A stretch of DNA of 64,000 nt, from NCBI GenBank assembly GCA_903926205.1, contig CAIYID010000003.1, positions 1-64,000 on the forward strand. Direction: 5' to 3'. The notes under the pieces are model-generated. The model was not told the DNA's origin and searched no databases. It saw only the letters and a list, made by a program, of their open reading frames with translations. This stretch comes from an uncultured Bdellovibrionales bacterium. Lineage in GTDB: Bacteria; Bdellovibrionota; Bdellovibrionia; Bdellovibrionales; Bdellovibrionaceae. This document shows, piece by piece, positions 8,769-16,305 of this stretch (positions are counted from its first letter, which is position 1; every line of letters begins with the position of its first letter). The translations under genes and the position numbers were made by a program.

Positions 8769-9137
8769 ATGTTTAAAGAACTTAAGAAAATATTTTTCAT
8801 TTTAATTCTTTTTCTAACGGTCTCTTGTACAAAAAAAGGGACCGAAGATTCTTCAGCAAAAATTTTTTCACCGCTCACTCCGCTACAATTAATCGAGCGC
8901 GGAAAACAAATTTTTCAGTTGAATTGCGTTTCTTGCCATGGAGCTGACCCCTTGAAAGAGGGCCCCGTTGGGCCTTCCATCGCGGGGAGTGCTCTAGAGC
9001 TGGTTGAAGCGCGAGTCATGCGCGTTCAGTATCCCGCCGAATATAAACCTAAGCGTACAACACATTTGATGGTGGCCTTACCTCATTTGAAAAAAGAGAT
9101 TCCCGCTCTTCATGCGTATTTAAATTCAGTGAAATGA
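8769..9137 (+). CDS. mono-haem cytochrome c lipoprotein
   Basis: This 122-residue exported electron carrier has one haem-binding site, CVSCH, near residue 50, and a methionine in THLMVALPHL that may be the distal ligand. The N-terminus (MFKELKKIFFILILFLTVSC) ends in a lipobox LTVSC, so the protein should be a lipoprotein anchored on the periplasmic side. ATG 8769 gives a clean signal peptide; a longer frame from 8733 would overlap the upstream gene. It lies ten bases after the PuuD-like membrane protein, and the pair matches the two halves of fused PuuD enzymes. A role as electron acceptor for that protein is inferred. Confidence 0.85.
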   Translation: MFKELKKIFFILILFLTVSCTKKGTEDSSAKIFSPLTPLQLIERGKQIFQLNCVSCHGADPLKEGPVGPSIAGSALELVEARVMRVQYPAEYKPKRTTHLMVALPHLKKEIPALHAYLNSVK

Positions 9138-9175
9138 ATTTTTTTCAGAAAGAGCTTTTCTAAAGAGACAAAAAG

Positions 9176-9191
9176 TGGCACGCGAATCGCA
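9176..9191 (+). promoter_or_regulatory. candidate sigma-54 promoter
   Basis: The sequence TGGCACGCGAATCGCA matches the sigma-54 consensus TGGCACG-N4-TTGCA at every fixed position except one (C for the second T of TTGC), with exact spacing between the -24 GG and -12 GC elements. It lies 129 bases before the exported protein gene at 9320, in the gap after the cytochrome gene. A sigma-54 activator with a GAFTGA loop is encoded at 45950-47365, but a direct link is not shown. Confidence 0.55.
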
Positions 9192-9203
9192 ATACATATT
9201 TTT

Positions 9204-9232
9204 GGAAGCGTCTAAGGAAATTTAGACTTTCC
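9204..9232 (+). other. 5' leader stem-loop
   Basis: GTCTAA at 9210-9215 pairs with TTAGAC at 9222-9227 around a six-base loop, and GGAA at 9204-9207 can pair with TTCC at 9229-9232 across a small internal loop. If the sigma-54 site is used, transcription would start about 12 bases past its GC, near 9202, so this hairpin would form the very 5' end of the mRNA. It could affect RNA stability or translation. No T-run follows, so it is not a terminator. Confidence 0.4.
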
Positions 9233-9319
9233 CTGGGGTGAGTTCTTTGTAGAAATAACAATTGTGTCGAAGATTTCTGCACAGAATACGAATGGGTGTA
9301 TAAAGGGTAAGGGGTGTGA

Positions 9320-9751
9320 ATGGTTTCGTTGAGGTGGGGACTTCATAGAATCGTAGTTGTGCTGAGCTTTTTACTCGGGCTTGGTAGCTCGTCAGCATGG
9401 TCGGCAACAGATTGTATGAAAATTCAATTGCAGCTCGAGGAAATGCAGAAGGCACAAGCTTCACTGCTTGAGTCCATGGTAAAGAAAAATGATTCTTTAG
9501 CAGGAACTCTTGATCAATTTGCGGACGATTTAAAATCCCATGAAGACCGGCCCACTCAGGTCGACATCATTAATTTGAGAAATTCAGCCACGGCCTTTCG
9601 TGGCCACAGTGATCGCGAGATGATTCTTATTGGAAAATTTCAAAAAAAATCACAAGAGCTTATCGGGCAAACGGTCGAATGTTTGTCTCAAAATGGAACA
9701 AAAGGAAAGCTGCACCAGCCGAGCAGTCAGGCCTCTGCGCAGCTGCATTGA
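9320..9751 (+). CDS. exported hypothetical protein, helical
   Basis: This is a 143-residue protein of unknown function. A signal peptide (IVVVLSFLLGLGSSSAWSA) should be cleaved after WSA. The mature part looks mostly helical (QLQLEEMQKAQASLLESM) with two cysteines, one just after the cleavage site (TDCMK) and one near the C-terminus (ECLSQ), which could form a disulphide. AAGGGG five bases before the ATG is a good ribosome site. It sits downstream of the candidate sigma-54 promoter and 64 bases ahead of a small lipoprotein gene and the fibre gene, so these three may form one transcript. A periplasmic accessory role for the fibre is possible but unproven. Confidence 0.7.
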   Translation: MVSLRWGLHRIVVVLSFLLGLGSSSAWSATDCMKIQLQLEEMQKAQASLLESMVKKNDSLAGTLDQFADDLKSHEDRPTQVDIINLRNSATAFRGHSDREMILIGKFQKKSQELIGQTVECLSQNGTKGKLHQPSSQASAQLH

Positions 9752-9815
9752 TTTTGGCTCTATTTTGTCCAGGTATTGATCAAGTTCTGAGTTTCCACAG
9801 CCGATAATATTATTG

Positions 9816-10070
9816 ATGGTAACAAAAATCATAAGTGGAAGCTTATTTTACTTTTTTGTATTTTTTTTGATCGCGTGTGGAAACGCCAATGTCACTATCA
9901 CAGGTCTGAAAAAAATTGTTAGCACTCCCTCAATGCCAAGTTTTAATATTGAAACCACCAGTGGAGCTCTGTCTGGTGGTTCTCTCATGTTGAAAGCTAG
10001 AGTTACTTCTGTTGGTTCTCCAACGCTGACAGGCGGAGGCGTCACCCTCTCTCAAGGGGTGGTAAAATGA
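9816..10070 (+). CDS. small lipoprotein upstream of the fibre gene
   Basis: This is an 84-residue exported lipoprotein. A hydrophobic leader (SLFYFFVFFLIAC) ends in a lipobox FLIAC. The mature part is rich in Ser, Thr and Gly (SGALSGGSLMLKARV) and resembles the low-complexity texture of the fibre that follows. Its stop codon overlaps the start of the fibre gene in ATGA (10067-10070), so translation of the two is coupled. No family is recognised. A role in anchoring or secreting the fibre is inferred from the coupling only. ATG 9816 is chosen; a TTG one codon earlier is possible, and no good ribosome site is visible for either. Confidence 0.6.
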   Translation: MVTKIISGSLFYFFVFFLIACGNANVTITGLKKIVSTPSMPSFNIETTSGALSGGSLMLKARVTSVGSPTLTGGGVTLSQGVVK

Positions 10071-12943
10071 GGATAATTTTTGGTTTATTTTTGCTGCTGA
10101 GTTTAGATTTTTTTTCTGTAAAAGTTTTTGCAGGGCCCAGTTCTTTGTCCTTCAATGGAAATTTAGCAGGAGCAAGTTCAATTTCTTCTCTTCAGCTAAC
10201 AATTTTTAGTGGAAGTTGTAATCTTTATTCTCAAACCTATCCTTCAGTGCCAATGGACTCGTCGGGTGATTTTTCGGTTACATTGGATGGTTCAGGAATC
10301 TTTTCAGGATCGGGTGTTACTAGTCTTTCACAGATTTTTGATCCGTCGAACATTGCTATTCCAGGCAGTGTGTCAGGCAGCCCCTGCTCCGTGGATGGGA
10401 CGAGTGCTTCATGGGCCGTCTCAGTTGTTGTCAATGGAACTACATTATCAGGCAGTGTGCCTATCAATGCGATGCCTTTTGCGATCAATGCGGTCGTGGC
10501 GCAAACCGCAGTTACCGCGCAAAACGCGAAAAAAATCGGTGGAACACTGGTTTCAACAGCTTCGCCATTAACAAATCAAGTCTTGCAGTTTAATTCCGGC
10601 TCTTGGGTACCGACGACACTCGCGGCAGCAGGTGCTGTTACAGGTCTAACTTCAACCGCACCAATTTCTATCTCAGGAAGCTCAACGACACCAAACATTG
10701 GAATCACACAAGCAAGTACGGTAGCCAGTGGTTTCTTAAGTTCGACAGATTGGACCACCTTCAATAGCAAGCTTGGTGCGGTCACAGGTTCAAGCTTAGC
10801 CTCGGGACAGATTTGGGTTGGGGACGCCAGTAATTTAGCTCATGCCGTATTATTGAGTACGATCAGTGCAACGCCCAGTGGAGTGGCCGGAGGAGATCTC
10901 AGCGGCACCTATCCCAATCCAACCGTAGCAAAAATTGGTGGGATTTCAATCAGTGGGACCTACAATGTAGCAGGAGGAGTTCTGATGTACGATGCATCTA
11001 GCGTCTCTTGGAAAAGTAAGGCCTTTCCCACTTGTGCCGTCTCACAAACTCTAACCTATGTGAGTGTTTCCGATAATATTCAATGCCAAACAATTTCAAT
11101 TTCTTGGAATTCTGTCACGAGTTTGCCGACGACGTTGTTGGGATATGGCATCACTGACGCTGTAAAGAAAATTGGCGATTCCATGACAGGAAATCTTGTC
11201 TTGGGAGGCGGTTCTTCTCTTGTTTTTGATAACACCGCTAATACTTTTGGGGTGTCGATGAGGGCCCCTTCTTCTTTGACGTCGAATTTAAATCTTGTTC
11301 TTCCCGTCTCTAACGGAGCTTCGGGAAATGTTCTTTCTACTGATGGATCAGGAACTTTATCTTGGATTCCACCAAATCAAGGAACGATGACCGGCCTTGT
11401 CGCTCAAACGCCTCTGGCTACTTCGGGAGGCTCCTCTCCTACGATTTCTTTGGGCGGTTTATCAAATTTAGGCAGTTCCAATCAAATTCTAGGAGTCAGC
11501 TCTTCTGCTACATCATTAGAATACAAAACAATTTCTGGTACCACGAATCAGGTAAGTGTAACAAGTACGGCCGGAAGTGTAACTTTTTCGACGCCACAAA
11601 ATATTCACACTAGCGCTTTCCCTATATTTTCAGGATTAACTCTCAGTGGAATGAACACAGCGGGAGTTGTTATGAACTCTGCCAGTGGTGTTTTAACTGG
11701 TGGTAACTCTGTGAATCTAGCCTCATCAAATGTTGTTGGTGTTTTGCCTATTGGCAACGGCGGAACAAATAATAGCGTTGGATTTAATGGGGGCGGAATA
11801 GTTTATTTTGATGGATCAAAACTTAATTCAACAGTAGGAACCTTAGGATATGTTTTAACAAGCGGAGGCGGCTCCGCGCCCACCTGGACGCCAGCCACTT
11901 CAGGGAGTTTAGCAAGTACAATTGTAATGAGGGATGCTAACTATAATATCAACGCAAGCACAGTCACTTTAAATTCGATCACTTCGGCAGGTACGGGAAT
12001 AAGTTTGGGTTCTTTCAGTGGAACTAATATGAAAATTCAGGATCCTGGCGCGACTCCAGCAAATTATTTTTCTGTCACCAGTGCTGCAGCAGGAAGTGCT
12101 GTGACAATTGGAGCTGGCGGATCAGATTCCAATATTAATTTATCTATTATGCCTAAGGGGACAGGTGGTGTTGGAATAGGGACAACAAGCCCTGCGGCTG
12201 AACTTCATGTGCTTTCTAATACATCAAACAATGGCGCGGCAATCATTCAAAATTCGAATTCGACAGGATTTAGCAGTATAAACTATCTCGATAATTCTGG
12301 AGCTGTGAAGTTTTTCAGTGGATATGGTAACCCCTCCTCCGGCATCTACGCCAATAGTGCCTATTTTGGAACTCAAGATACAACAAATGTGAGTGTTTAT
12401 ACAAACGCGCTTCAGCGAATGGTGATCCTTGGCACCGGCAGCGTCGGAATCGGGACTGCGGCTCCGACGGTGGCTTTGGATGTCAACGGCTCGATCGCGG
12501 CGGTGGGGTCTTTGCAATCACACTCGGATGAACGCTTGAAGAAAAACATTGTGAATGTCGATGAGCCTTTAGATAAGTTACAGGCAATCAATGGTGTATA
12601 TTTTGATTGGAGAAAAGATGAGTTTCCAAAAATTAACTTCGAAGGCGAGCGACAAATCGGTGTGATTGCTCAAGAAGTTGAAAAGGTTTTTCCCGAGGCC
12701 GTATCTGTCAATAAAGAGGGGATTCGTTCAGTAGCGTATTCTATGTTGATTGCACCTCTAATTGAGGCGGTTAAAGAACTCCATTTAAAATGGAAAGAAC
12801 AAGCTCGTGATATTTCCTCACTAAAGTCACAGAGTAATTCAAAAGCAGAGCAGGCGGAACTCGATCAACTTAAACAAGACAACGCGCTTCTTAAAACCGA
12901 ACTTTGCAAAAAAGATTCGACCTACTCTTTTTGTGGAAAGTAA
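10067..12943 (+). CDS. trimeric fibre-like adhesin with S74 autochaperone
   Basis: This 958-residue protein has a signal peptide (FGLFLLLSLDFFSVKVFAG) and a long Ser/Thr/Gly-rich shaft of short repeats such as GDLSGTYPNPTV, GNLVLGGGSSL and GIGTTSPAAELHV, the last typical of phage-tail-fibre-like modules. A C-terminal peptidase S74 intramolecular chaperone follows from about residue 820, beginning SDERLKKNI and containing GVIAQEVEKVFPEAV. S74 domains drive trimerisation and then cut themselves off at the SD-RLK site. A charged coiled coil ends the protein. This is the architecture of the mosaic adhesive trimer (MAT) fibres reported in B. bacteriovorus as prey-recognition fibres. The host-binding tip cannot be assigned by eye. 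No phage structural genes surround it, and the signal peptide argues for a cellular fibre. Confidence 0.85.
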   Translation: MRIIFGLFLLLSLDFFSVKVFAGPSSLSFNGNLAGASSISSLQLTIFSGSCNLYSQTYPSVPMDSSGDFSVTLDGSGIFSGSGVTSLSQIFDPSNIAIPGSVSGSPCSVDGTSASWAVSVVVNGTTLSGSVPINAMPFAINAVVAQTAVTAQNAKKIGGTLVSTASPLTNQVLQFNSGSWVPTTLAAAGAVTGLTSTAPISISGSSTTPNIGITQASTVASGFLSSTDWTTFNSKLGAVTGSSLASGQIWVGDASNLAHAVLLSTISATPSGVAGGDLSGTYPNPTVAKIGGISISGTYNVAGGVLMYDASSVSWKSKAFPTCAVSQTLTYVSVSDNIQCQTISISWNSVTSLPTTLLGYGITDAVKKIGDSMTGNLVLGGGSSLVFDNTANTFGVSMRAPSSLTSNLNLVLPVSNGASGNVLSTDGSGTLSWIPPNQGTMTGLVAQTPLATSGGSSPTISLGGLSNLGSSNQILGVSSSATSLEYKTISGTTNQVSVTSTAGSVTFSTPQNIHTSAFPIFSGLTLSGMNTAGVVMNSASGVLTGGNSVNLASSNVVGVLPIGNGGTNNSVGFNGGGIVYFDGSKLNSTVGTLGYVLTSGGGSAPTWTPATSGSLASTIVMRDANYNINASTVTLNSITSAGTGISLGSFSGTNMKIQDPGATPANYFSVTSAAAGSAVTIGAGGSDSNINLSIMPKGTGGVGIGTTSPAAELHVLSNTSNNGAAIIQNSNSTGFSSINYLDNSGAVKFFSGYGNPSSGIYANSAYFGTQDTTNVSVYTNALQRMVILGTGSVGIGTAAPTVALDVNGSIAAVGSLQSHSDERLKKNIVNVDEPLDKLQAINGVYFDWRKDEFPKINFEGERQIGVIAQEVEKVFPEAVSVNKEGIRSVAYSMLIAPLIEAVKELHLKWKEQARDISSLKSQSNSKAEQAELDQLKQDNALLKTELCKKDSTYSFCGK

Positions 12944-13017
12944 GAGCTCTTTTTTTATACAGGATGACACTTAATATTTTTCTAGTATAATTATAAATTC
13001 TTCTTCGAGGGTTTATA

Positions 13018-13668
13018 ATGAAGTTTTATTTTCGGTCATTGAGTTTTTTTATGCTTCTGCTGACAATTCAAAGAATTTTTTTTGTAATTATATTTTTTAA
13101 TGAGTGGAAAGTAAATTCATTCTCTGAATTGGCTAGGGTTCTAATCACGGGTGTTCGTTTTGATTTTATGACCGTAGGTTATTGTCTTATTCCCATTCTT
13201 GTTTTTTTTATTCCTTTTTTCCCCAGATTTTTTTTAAACAAAATATTTTCAGTGCTTATTTTTAAGTCGACAATATTTCTTCTAGCAGTTCTTCTTTGTA
13301 TCATTGGTTTTTTTGATATCGAATGGTTTCATGTTTTCGGAGATCGATTTAACTCCGTAAATTCTTGGGAGCTATTTACTCAGAAGTTGTCCATTGACGG
13401 AATTTTATTTGTGAGCCTTTTGTTTTTTAGTTTGCTCCTTTTAACTTCAGCGATTTTTATTTGGCGACGTTCCTTCCCTATGGTGCAAGCTCTTTCAATT
13501 TGGAGCTGGCTGCTTTTAGTTTTTTTTACCGCTGTCATGATCCGAGGCTCTTTTGATGAGCATCATTTGGATCTTCGACATTCTCATGTGACAAGCTCCA
13601 GTTTTTTAAATAAGGCAAGTCTTTCGAGTGCCTATGCTTTAGACCAAGCGCTCCGCCATCGTCGGTAA
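13018..13668 (+). CDS. LTA-synthase-like membrane domain without catalytic domain
   Basis: This 216-residue protein has five hydrophobic segments. The pattern GVRFDFMTVGYCLIPIL after the first helix, then RGSFDEHHLDLRHSHV near residue 180 and FLNKASLSSAYAL at the end, matches the membrane half and linker of LTA-synthase/phosphoglycerol-transferase-type sulfatase-fold proteins. Those proteins continue into a catalytic domain of about 300 residues facing the periplasm. Here the frame stops just where that domain should begin, and the 147 bases before the next gene do not encode it in any frame I could see. It is either a truncated remnant or a membrane domain kept on its own. A GAGGG ribosome site lies before the ATG, so it may still be translated. 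Confidence 0.6.
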   Translation: MKFYFRSLSFFMLLLTIQRIFFVIIFFNEWKVNSFSELARVLITGVRFDFMTVGYCLIPILVFFIPFFPRFFLNKIFSVLIFKSTIFLLAVLLCIIGFFDIEWFHVFGDRFNSVNSWELFTQKLSIDGILFVSLLFFSLLLLTSAIFIWRRSFPMVQALSIWSWLLLVFFTAVMIRGSFDEHHLDLRHSHVTSSSFLNKASLSSAYALDQALRHRR

Positions 13669-13815
13669 ATAATTTTACAAGCAAGGCTAGGGCCCGAGTC
13701 ATTCATAAGGTCACGGTGTCCGAATTTCGAACTTCAGCTGCAATCTGCTTGCAAGGAATTGTGATTCCCCTAGAACAATAACCTTGCACCAGACCTTCAG
13801 AAAACTGGAGGTAAA

Positions 13816-14700
13816 ATGAAAGATTTAAATTATCAACTTATTCAAAACAAAGGGCTGCTTATTTTATTAAGCTTAGCTGTTGGAGCACTTTCCGCTTGTG
13901 GACCTAACTCACAAAATGAAAATCAACCGAAAGATTCACGTGAATCTATCACTCAAGGTAAGACCGTCAAATCCAACAGTGATTTAGGAAAATCCGTTGT
14001 CGCGGTGGTTTCCGATTTGTCGACAGGGCAAGCCCTTTGTACGGGCTCGATTCTCTCTCATAATCTCATTCTTACCGCGGCTCACTGTGTGGATCAAAAC
14101 CCGATAAAAGTGCATATTGTTTTTGCGAACAATGTAAAGCAAGCACACGAAGAACATATTCGAACAGTCACTGGAATTTACCAAAATCCCTATTGGAAAA
14201 GACCGAACACCGTTAAACAAGGAGATCTAGCGATTCTTCAATTTGAGGGGGAGCTGCCGGCAGGATTTACTCCTGTTCAGCTTGTAAATAAAGATTATAA
14301 AGTTGAAGAAGGAGACTCGGTGCTTTTTATGGGCTACGGAGTAACAAATGGGACTTCCCACGCTGGAGCAGGGCTTCTTCGGATGACGAAAACGACTGTC
14401 CTGGGTATGCAGTCTCCGACAGAGGTGATAACGAATGGTCGTGAAACAAGCGTCTGCTTTGGTGATTCCGGTGGGCCTGCGTTTGTCTACGTGAAAAACA
14501 ATTTTATCCAATGGGGAGTAGCGAGTTCAGTGCTCAATCAAACTTGTAATGAAGCTTCGATACATACCGCTGTAATGGAGTATGATTCTTGGATTCGTAC
14601 CGCCATTCAAAAATATTCCAAAACACCGAGTTATCCAAAAAAGAAAACAGAAGTGCCGCGACCGCCTTCGGGCTCAAATGAAGGGCATCATAAAAGGTAA
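13816..14700 (+). CDS. trypsin-like serine protease lipoprotein (S1 family)
   Basis: This is an exported chymotrypsin-fold protease of 294 residues. The triad is visible: H90 in LTAAHCVD, D137 in GDLAILQF and S218 in CFGDSGGP. A hydrophobic leader ends at LSAC with Cys28, which looks like a lipobox, so the enzyme is probably lipid-anchored. A short propeptide-like region (ITQGKTVKSNSDLGKSVVAV) precedes the catalytic domain; the usual IVGG-type activation site is not obvious. Cysteines near H90 and S218 would form the usual disulphides. The tail is basic and proline-rich. A GGAGG ribosome site precedes the ATG. Predatory Bdellovibrio encode many such proteases used on prey protein, which is context rather than proof. 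Confidence 0.9.
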   Translation: MKDLNYQLIQNKGLLILLSLAVGALSACGPNSQNENQPKDSRESITQGKTVKSNSDLGKSVVAVVSDLSTGQALCTGSILSHNLILTAAHCVDQNPIKVHIVFANNVKQAHEEHIRTVTGIYQNPYWKRPNTVKQGDLAILQFEGELPAGFTPVQLVNKDYKVEEGDSVLFMGYGVTNGTSHAGAGLLRMTKTTVLGMQSPTEVITNGRETSVCFGDSGGPAFVYVKNNFIQWGVASSVLNQTCNEASIHTAVMEYDSWIRTAIQKYSKTPSYPKKKTEVPRPPSGSNEGHHKR

Positions 14701-14710
14701 AAAATAATAA

Positions 14711-15187
14711 TTAGATTCTCGGTTCTTTGAGAAAAATTAAATAGCGCTCAGGAATAAAATCAATTTCCATACTATTGCGACATTTATGGCAAAGTATTGA
14801 TTTTGGTAGCTCAATTTTCATGGGCGCTGTTGTTGTGGTGTATTCATATTCAGCTCCGCGTTTAATATCCAGCAATCGTTCAGCTCCGCAATTGTCGCAG
14901 AGATAGGGGGCTTTGAAAGACTCAATGGACGTTGCTCGTGGTAAAAAACCGAGCACTGTACTTGCTTGATCAAGTATGACGATGGGACAATTATAAAACT
15001 TTAATCGACAATTTTCAGGTCGCATTGACATCCAGGAAATCCAATTCTTTATTCCTATAGAACTAAGAATGGTCATTTTTCCTAAATCGATTAAAACAAT
15101 TTCATCGTTCGGTAAGTCAACGGTAAATAAAGGAGAGGATTCTCCGACAGACCCTTCAATGTGATAAACTTCACCAATTCTTTCCAT
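14711..15187 (-). CDS. STAS-like domain with zinc ribbon
   Basis: This is a 158-residue soluble protein. Residues 1-80 follow the STAS/anti-sigma-antagonist layout, with the strand DEIVLIDLGKMTILSSIGIKNWISWM corresponding to the conserved V-D-SG-G helix start. The second half has two CxxC knuckles, C97-C100 (CDNC) and C133-C136 (CHKC), which form a probable zinc ribbon. The usual phosphorylatable serine position is occupied by SSIG, so phospho-control is possible. It is the third gene of a minus-strand operon after the LysM lipoprotein and the barrel-like protein, eight bases after the latter. A regulatory or scaffold role is inferred, and its partner is unknown. Confidence 0.55.
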   Translation of the reverse strand: MERIGEVYHIEGSVGESSPLFTVDLPNDEIVLIDLGKMTILSSIGIKNWISWMSMRPENCRLKFYNCPIVILDQASTVLGFLPRATSIESFKAPYLCDNCGAERLLDIKRGAEYEYTTTTAPMKIELPKSILCHKCRNSMEIDFIPERYLIFLKEPRI

Positions 15188-15195
15188 TGCGGCTC

Positions 15196-16305
15196 CTACA
15201 AACTATAGCTAATGACAAAAGAGATTGTTTTTAATGATACGGTTTGCGTTGGGTCAGGTTTGTAGTGGAGAGTGTAGTACCTTAAGCCCACTTCTCCTCG
15301 ATGGAGATTCGATAAAATCCAGCTTTTTGATATTGAAAACATTGTTCCTAATTGGTTAAGATCCATTGATGAGTTAAGTGGCATGAGTCTTAACTCTGAA
15401 GCGATATCTGATTTTGTGTTTAATATATATCGACTACGTAGGCCAAGTTCTGTTGAGATGAGATCCTTAAATCCAAAAGGCGAACCATTAGTAATCATCG
15501 TAGAATATTCAATTCCGGCGAGGGCTTGAATTCGCCAAGGCGTAGAAAGAGACCAAGGAAAGAAATAGATTCCATTCAAACTGCTCTGTATAATTTGAGG
15601 GCCATAGTCGCTTTGATTGGAAGTCAGAGTAATGGCGGTTACGTTTGCGTCTGCTATATAGCCAAAAGCCGAGGCTTTTTCAGGGCTATGAATTTGGACT
15701 GAAAGCAGACCACTCCATGAATAGAAATCATTGTAGCCTGTTTGCTGGTAACCTAGATAAGAACTTCCTATTGTCAATTTAACAGCATCCCAGGGTGTCA
15801 CTACGTTAAATTCCTGAGCCTCTGGTGTGTAGATATAAACAATCTCAGATCTTTTTTTTCCTGAGGGACCGTGGGCAACAAGAAGCATTTCATTCAGTGG
15901 GCCGTTCATGTATGCAAAAATTTTAAATTTTCCGGGCTCGCCAGTGGGAGTCACTTGAATTTTATCTTGAATGAAGAGCGTCCAACCGCGAGCTTTGAAG
16001 CTCACCGGAATCTCCACCATGGGGCGAAATTTTGTCCCTGAATGAACCATAACAACTGGAAGTTGGATCTCAGGTAATCCAAGATTTTCCATTAATTCTT
16101 CTGATTTTTTTGAGCGAATGATTCGAGCTTGCCAGTTCGTTCGCTGAATTGAATTTTCTGCTGGTGGCTCTGAAGCACTGGGTGAATCTGAACTAACAGC
16201 TTTCCCTTCGGGCAAAGGAGCACTTGGGTCGAGTGCGTTTGAGGAACTAGAGCCTAGTGCTGCAAAAATTAGAATGAAAAGGAAGGCTCTCTCCAAATAA
16301 ATCAT
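15196..16305 (-). CDS. exported beta-rich protein, probable outer-membrane type
   Basis: This is a 369-residue exported protein. A signal peptide (AFLFILIFAALGSSSSNA) is followed by a Ser/Pro linker. The rest has repeated amphipathic strands ending in aromatics, such as GIYFFPWSLSTPWRIQALAG and GEVGLRYYTLHYKP, and a final TISFVISYSL, as in outer-membrane barrels. The last residue is leucine rather than phenylalanine, so the barrel call is moderate. It overlaps the upstream LysM lipoprotein gene by four bases (16302-16305), so the two are translationally coupled and probably work together in the envelope. No specific family was recognised. Confidence 0.55.
   Translation of the reverse strand: MIYLERAFLFILIFAALGSSSSNALDPSAPLPEGKAVSSDSPSASEPPAENSIQRTNWQARIIRSKKSEELMENLGLPEIQLPVVMVHSGTKFRPMVEIPVSFKARGWTLFIQDKIQVTPTGEPGKFKIFAYMNGPLNEMLLVAHGPSGKKRSEIVYIYTPEAQEFNVVTPWDAVKLTIGSSYLGYQQTGYNDFYSWSGLLSVQIHSPEKASAFGYIADANVTAITLTSNQSDYGPQIIQSSLNGIYFFPWSLSTPWRIQALAGIEYSTMITNGSPFGFKDLISTELGLRSRYILNTKSDIASELRLMPLNSSMDLNQLGTMFSISKSWILSNLHRGEVGLRYYTLHYKPDPTQTVSLKTISFVISYSL

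Noticed and set aside
10067-12943. The S74 fibre as a prophage tail fibre
   Set aside because: No capsid, tail, integrase or lysis gene is nearby, and the protein has its own signal peptide, which phage fibres lack.
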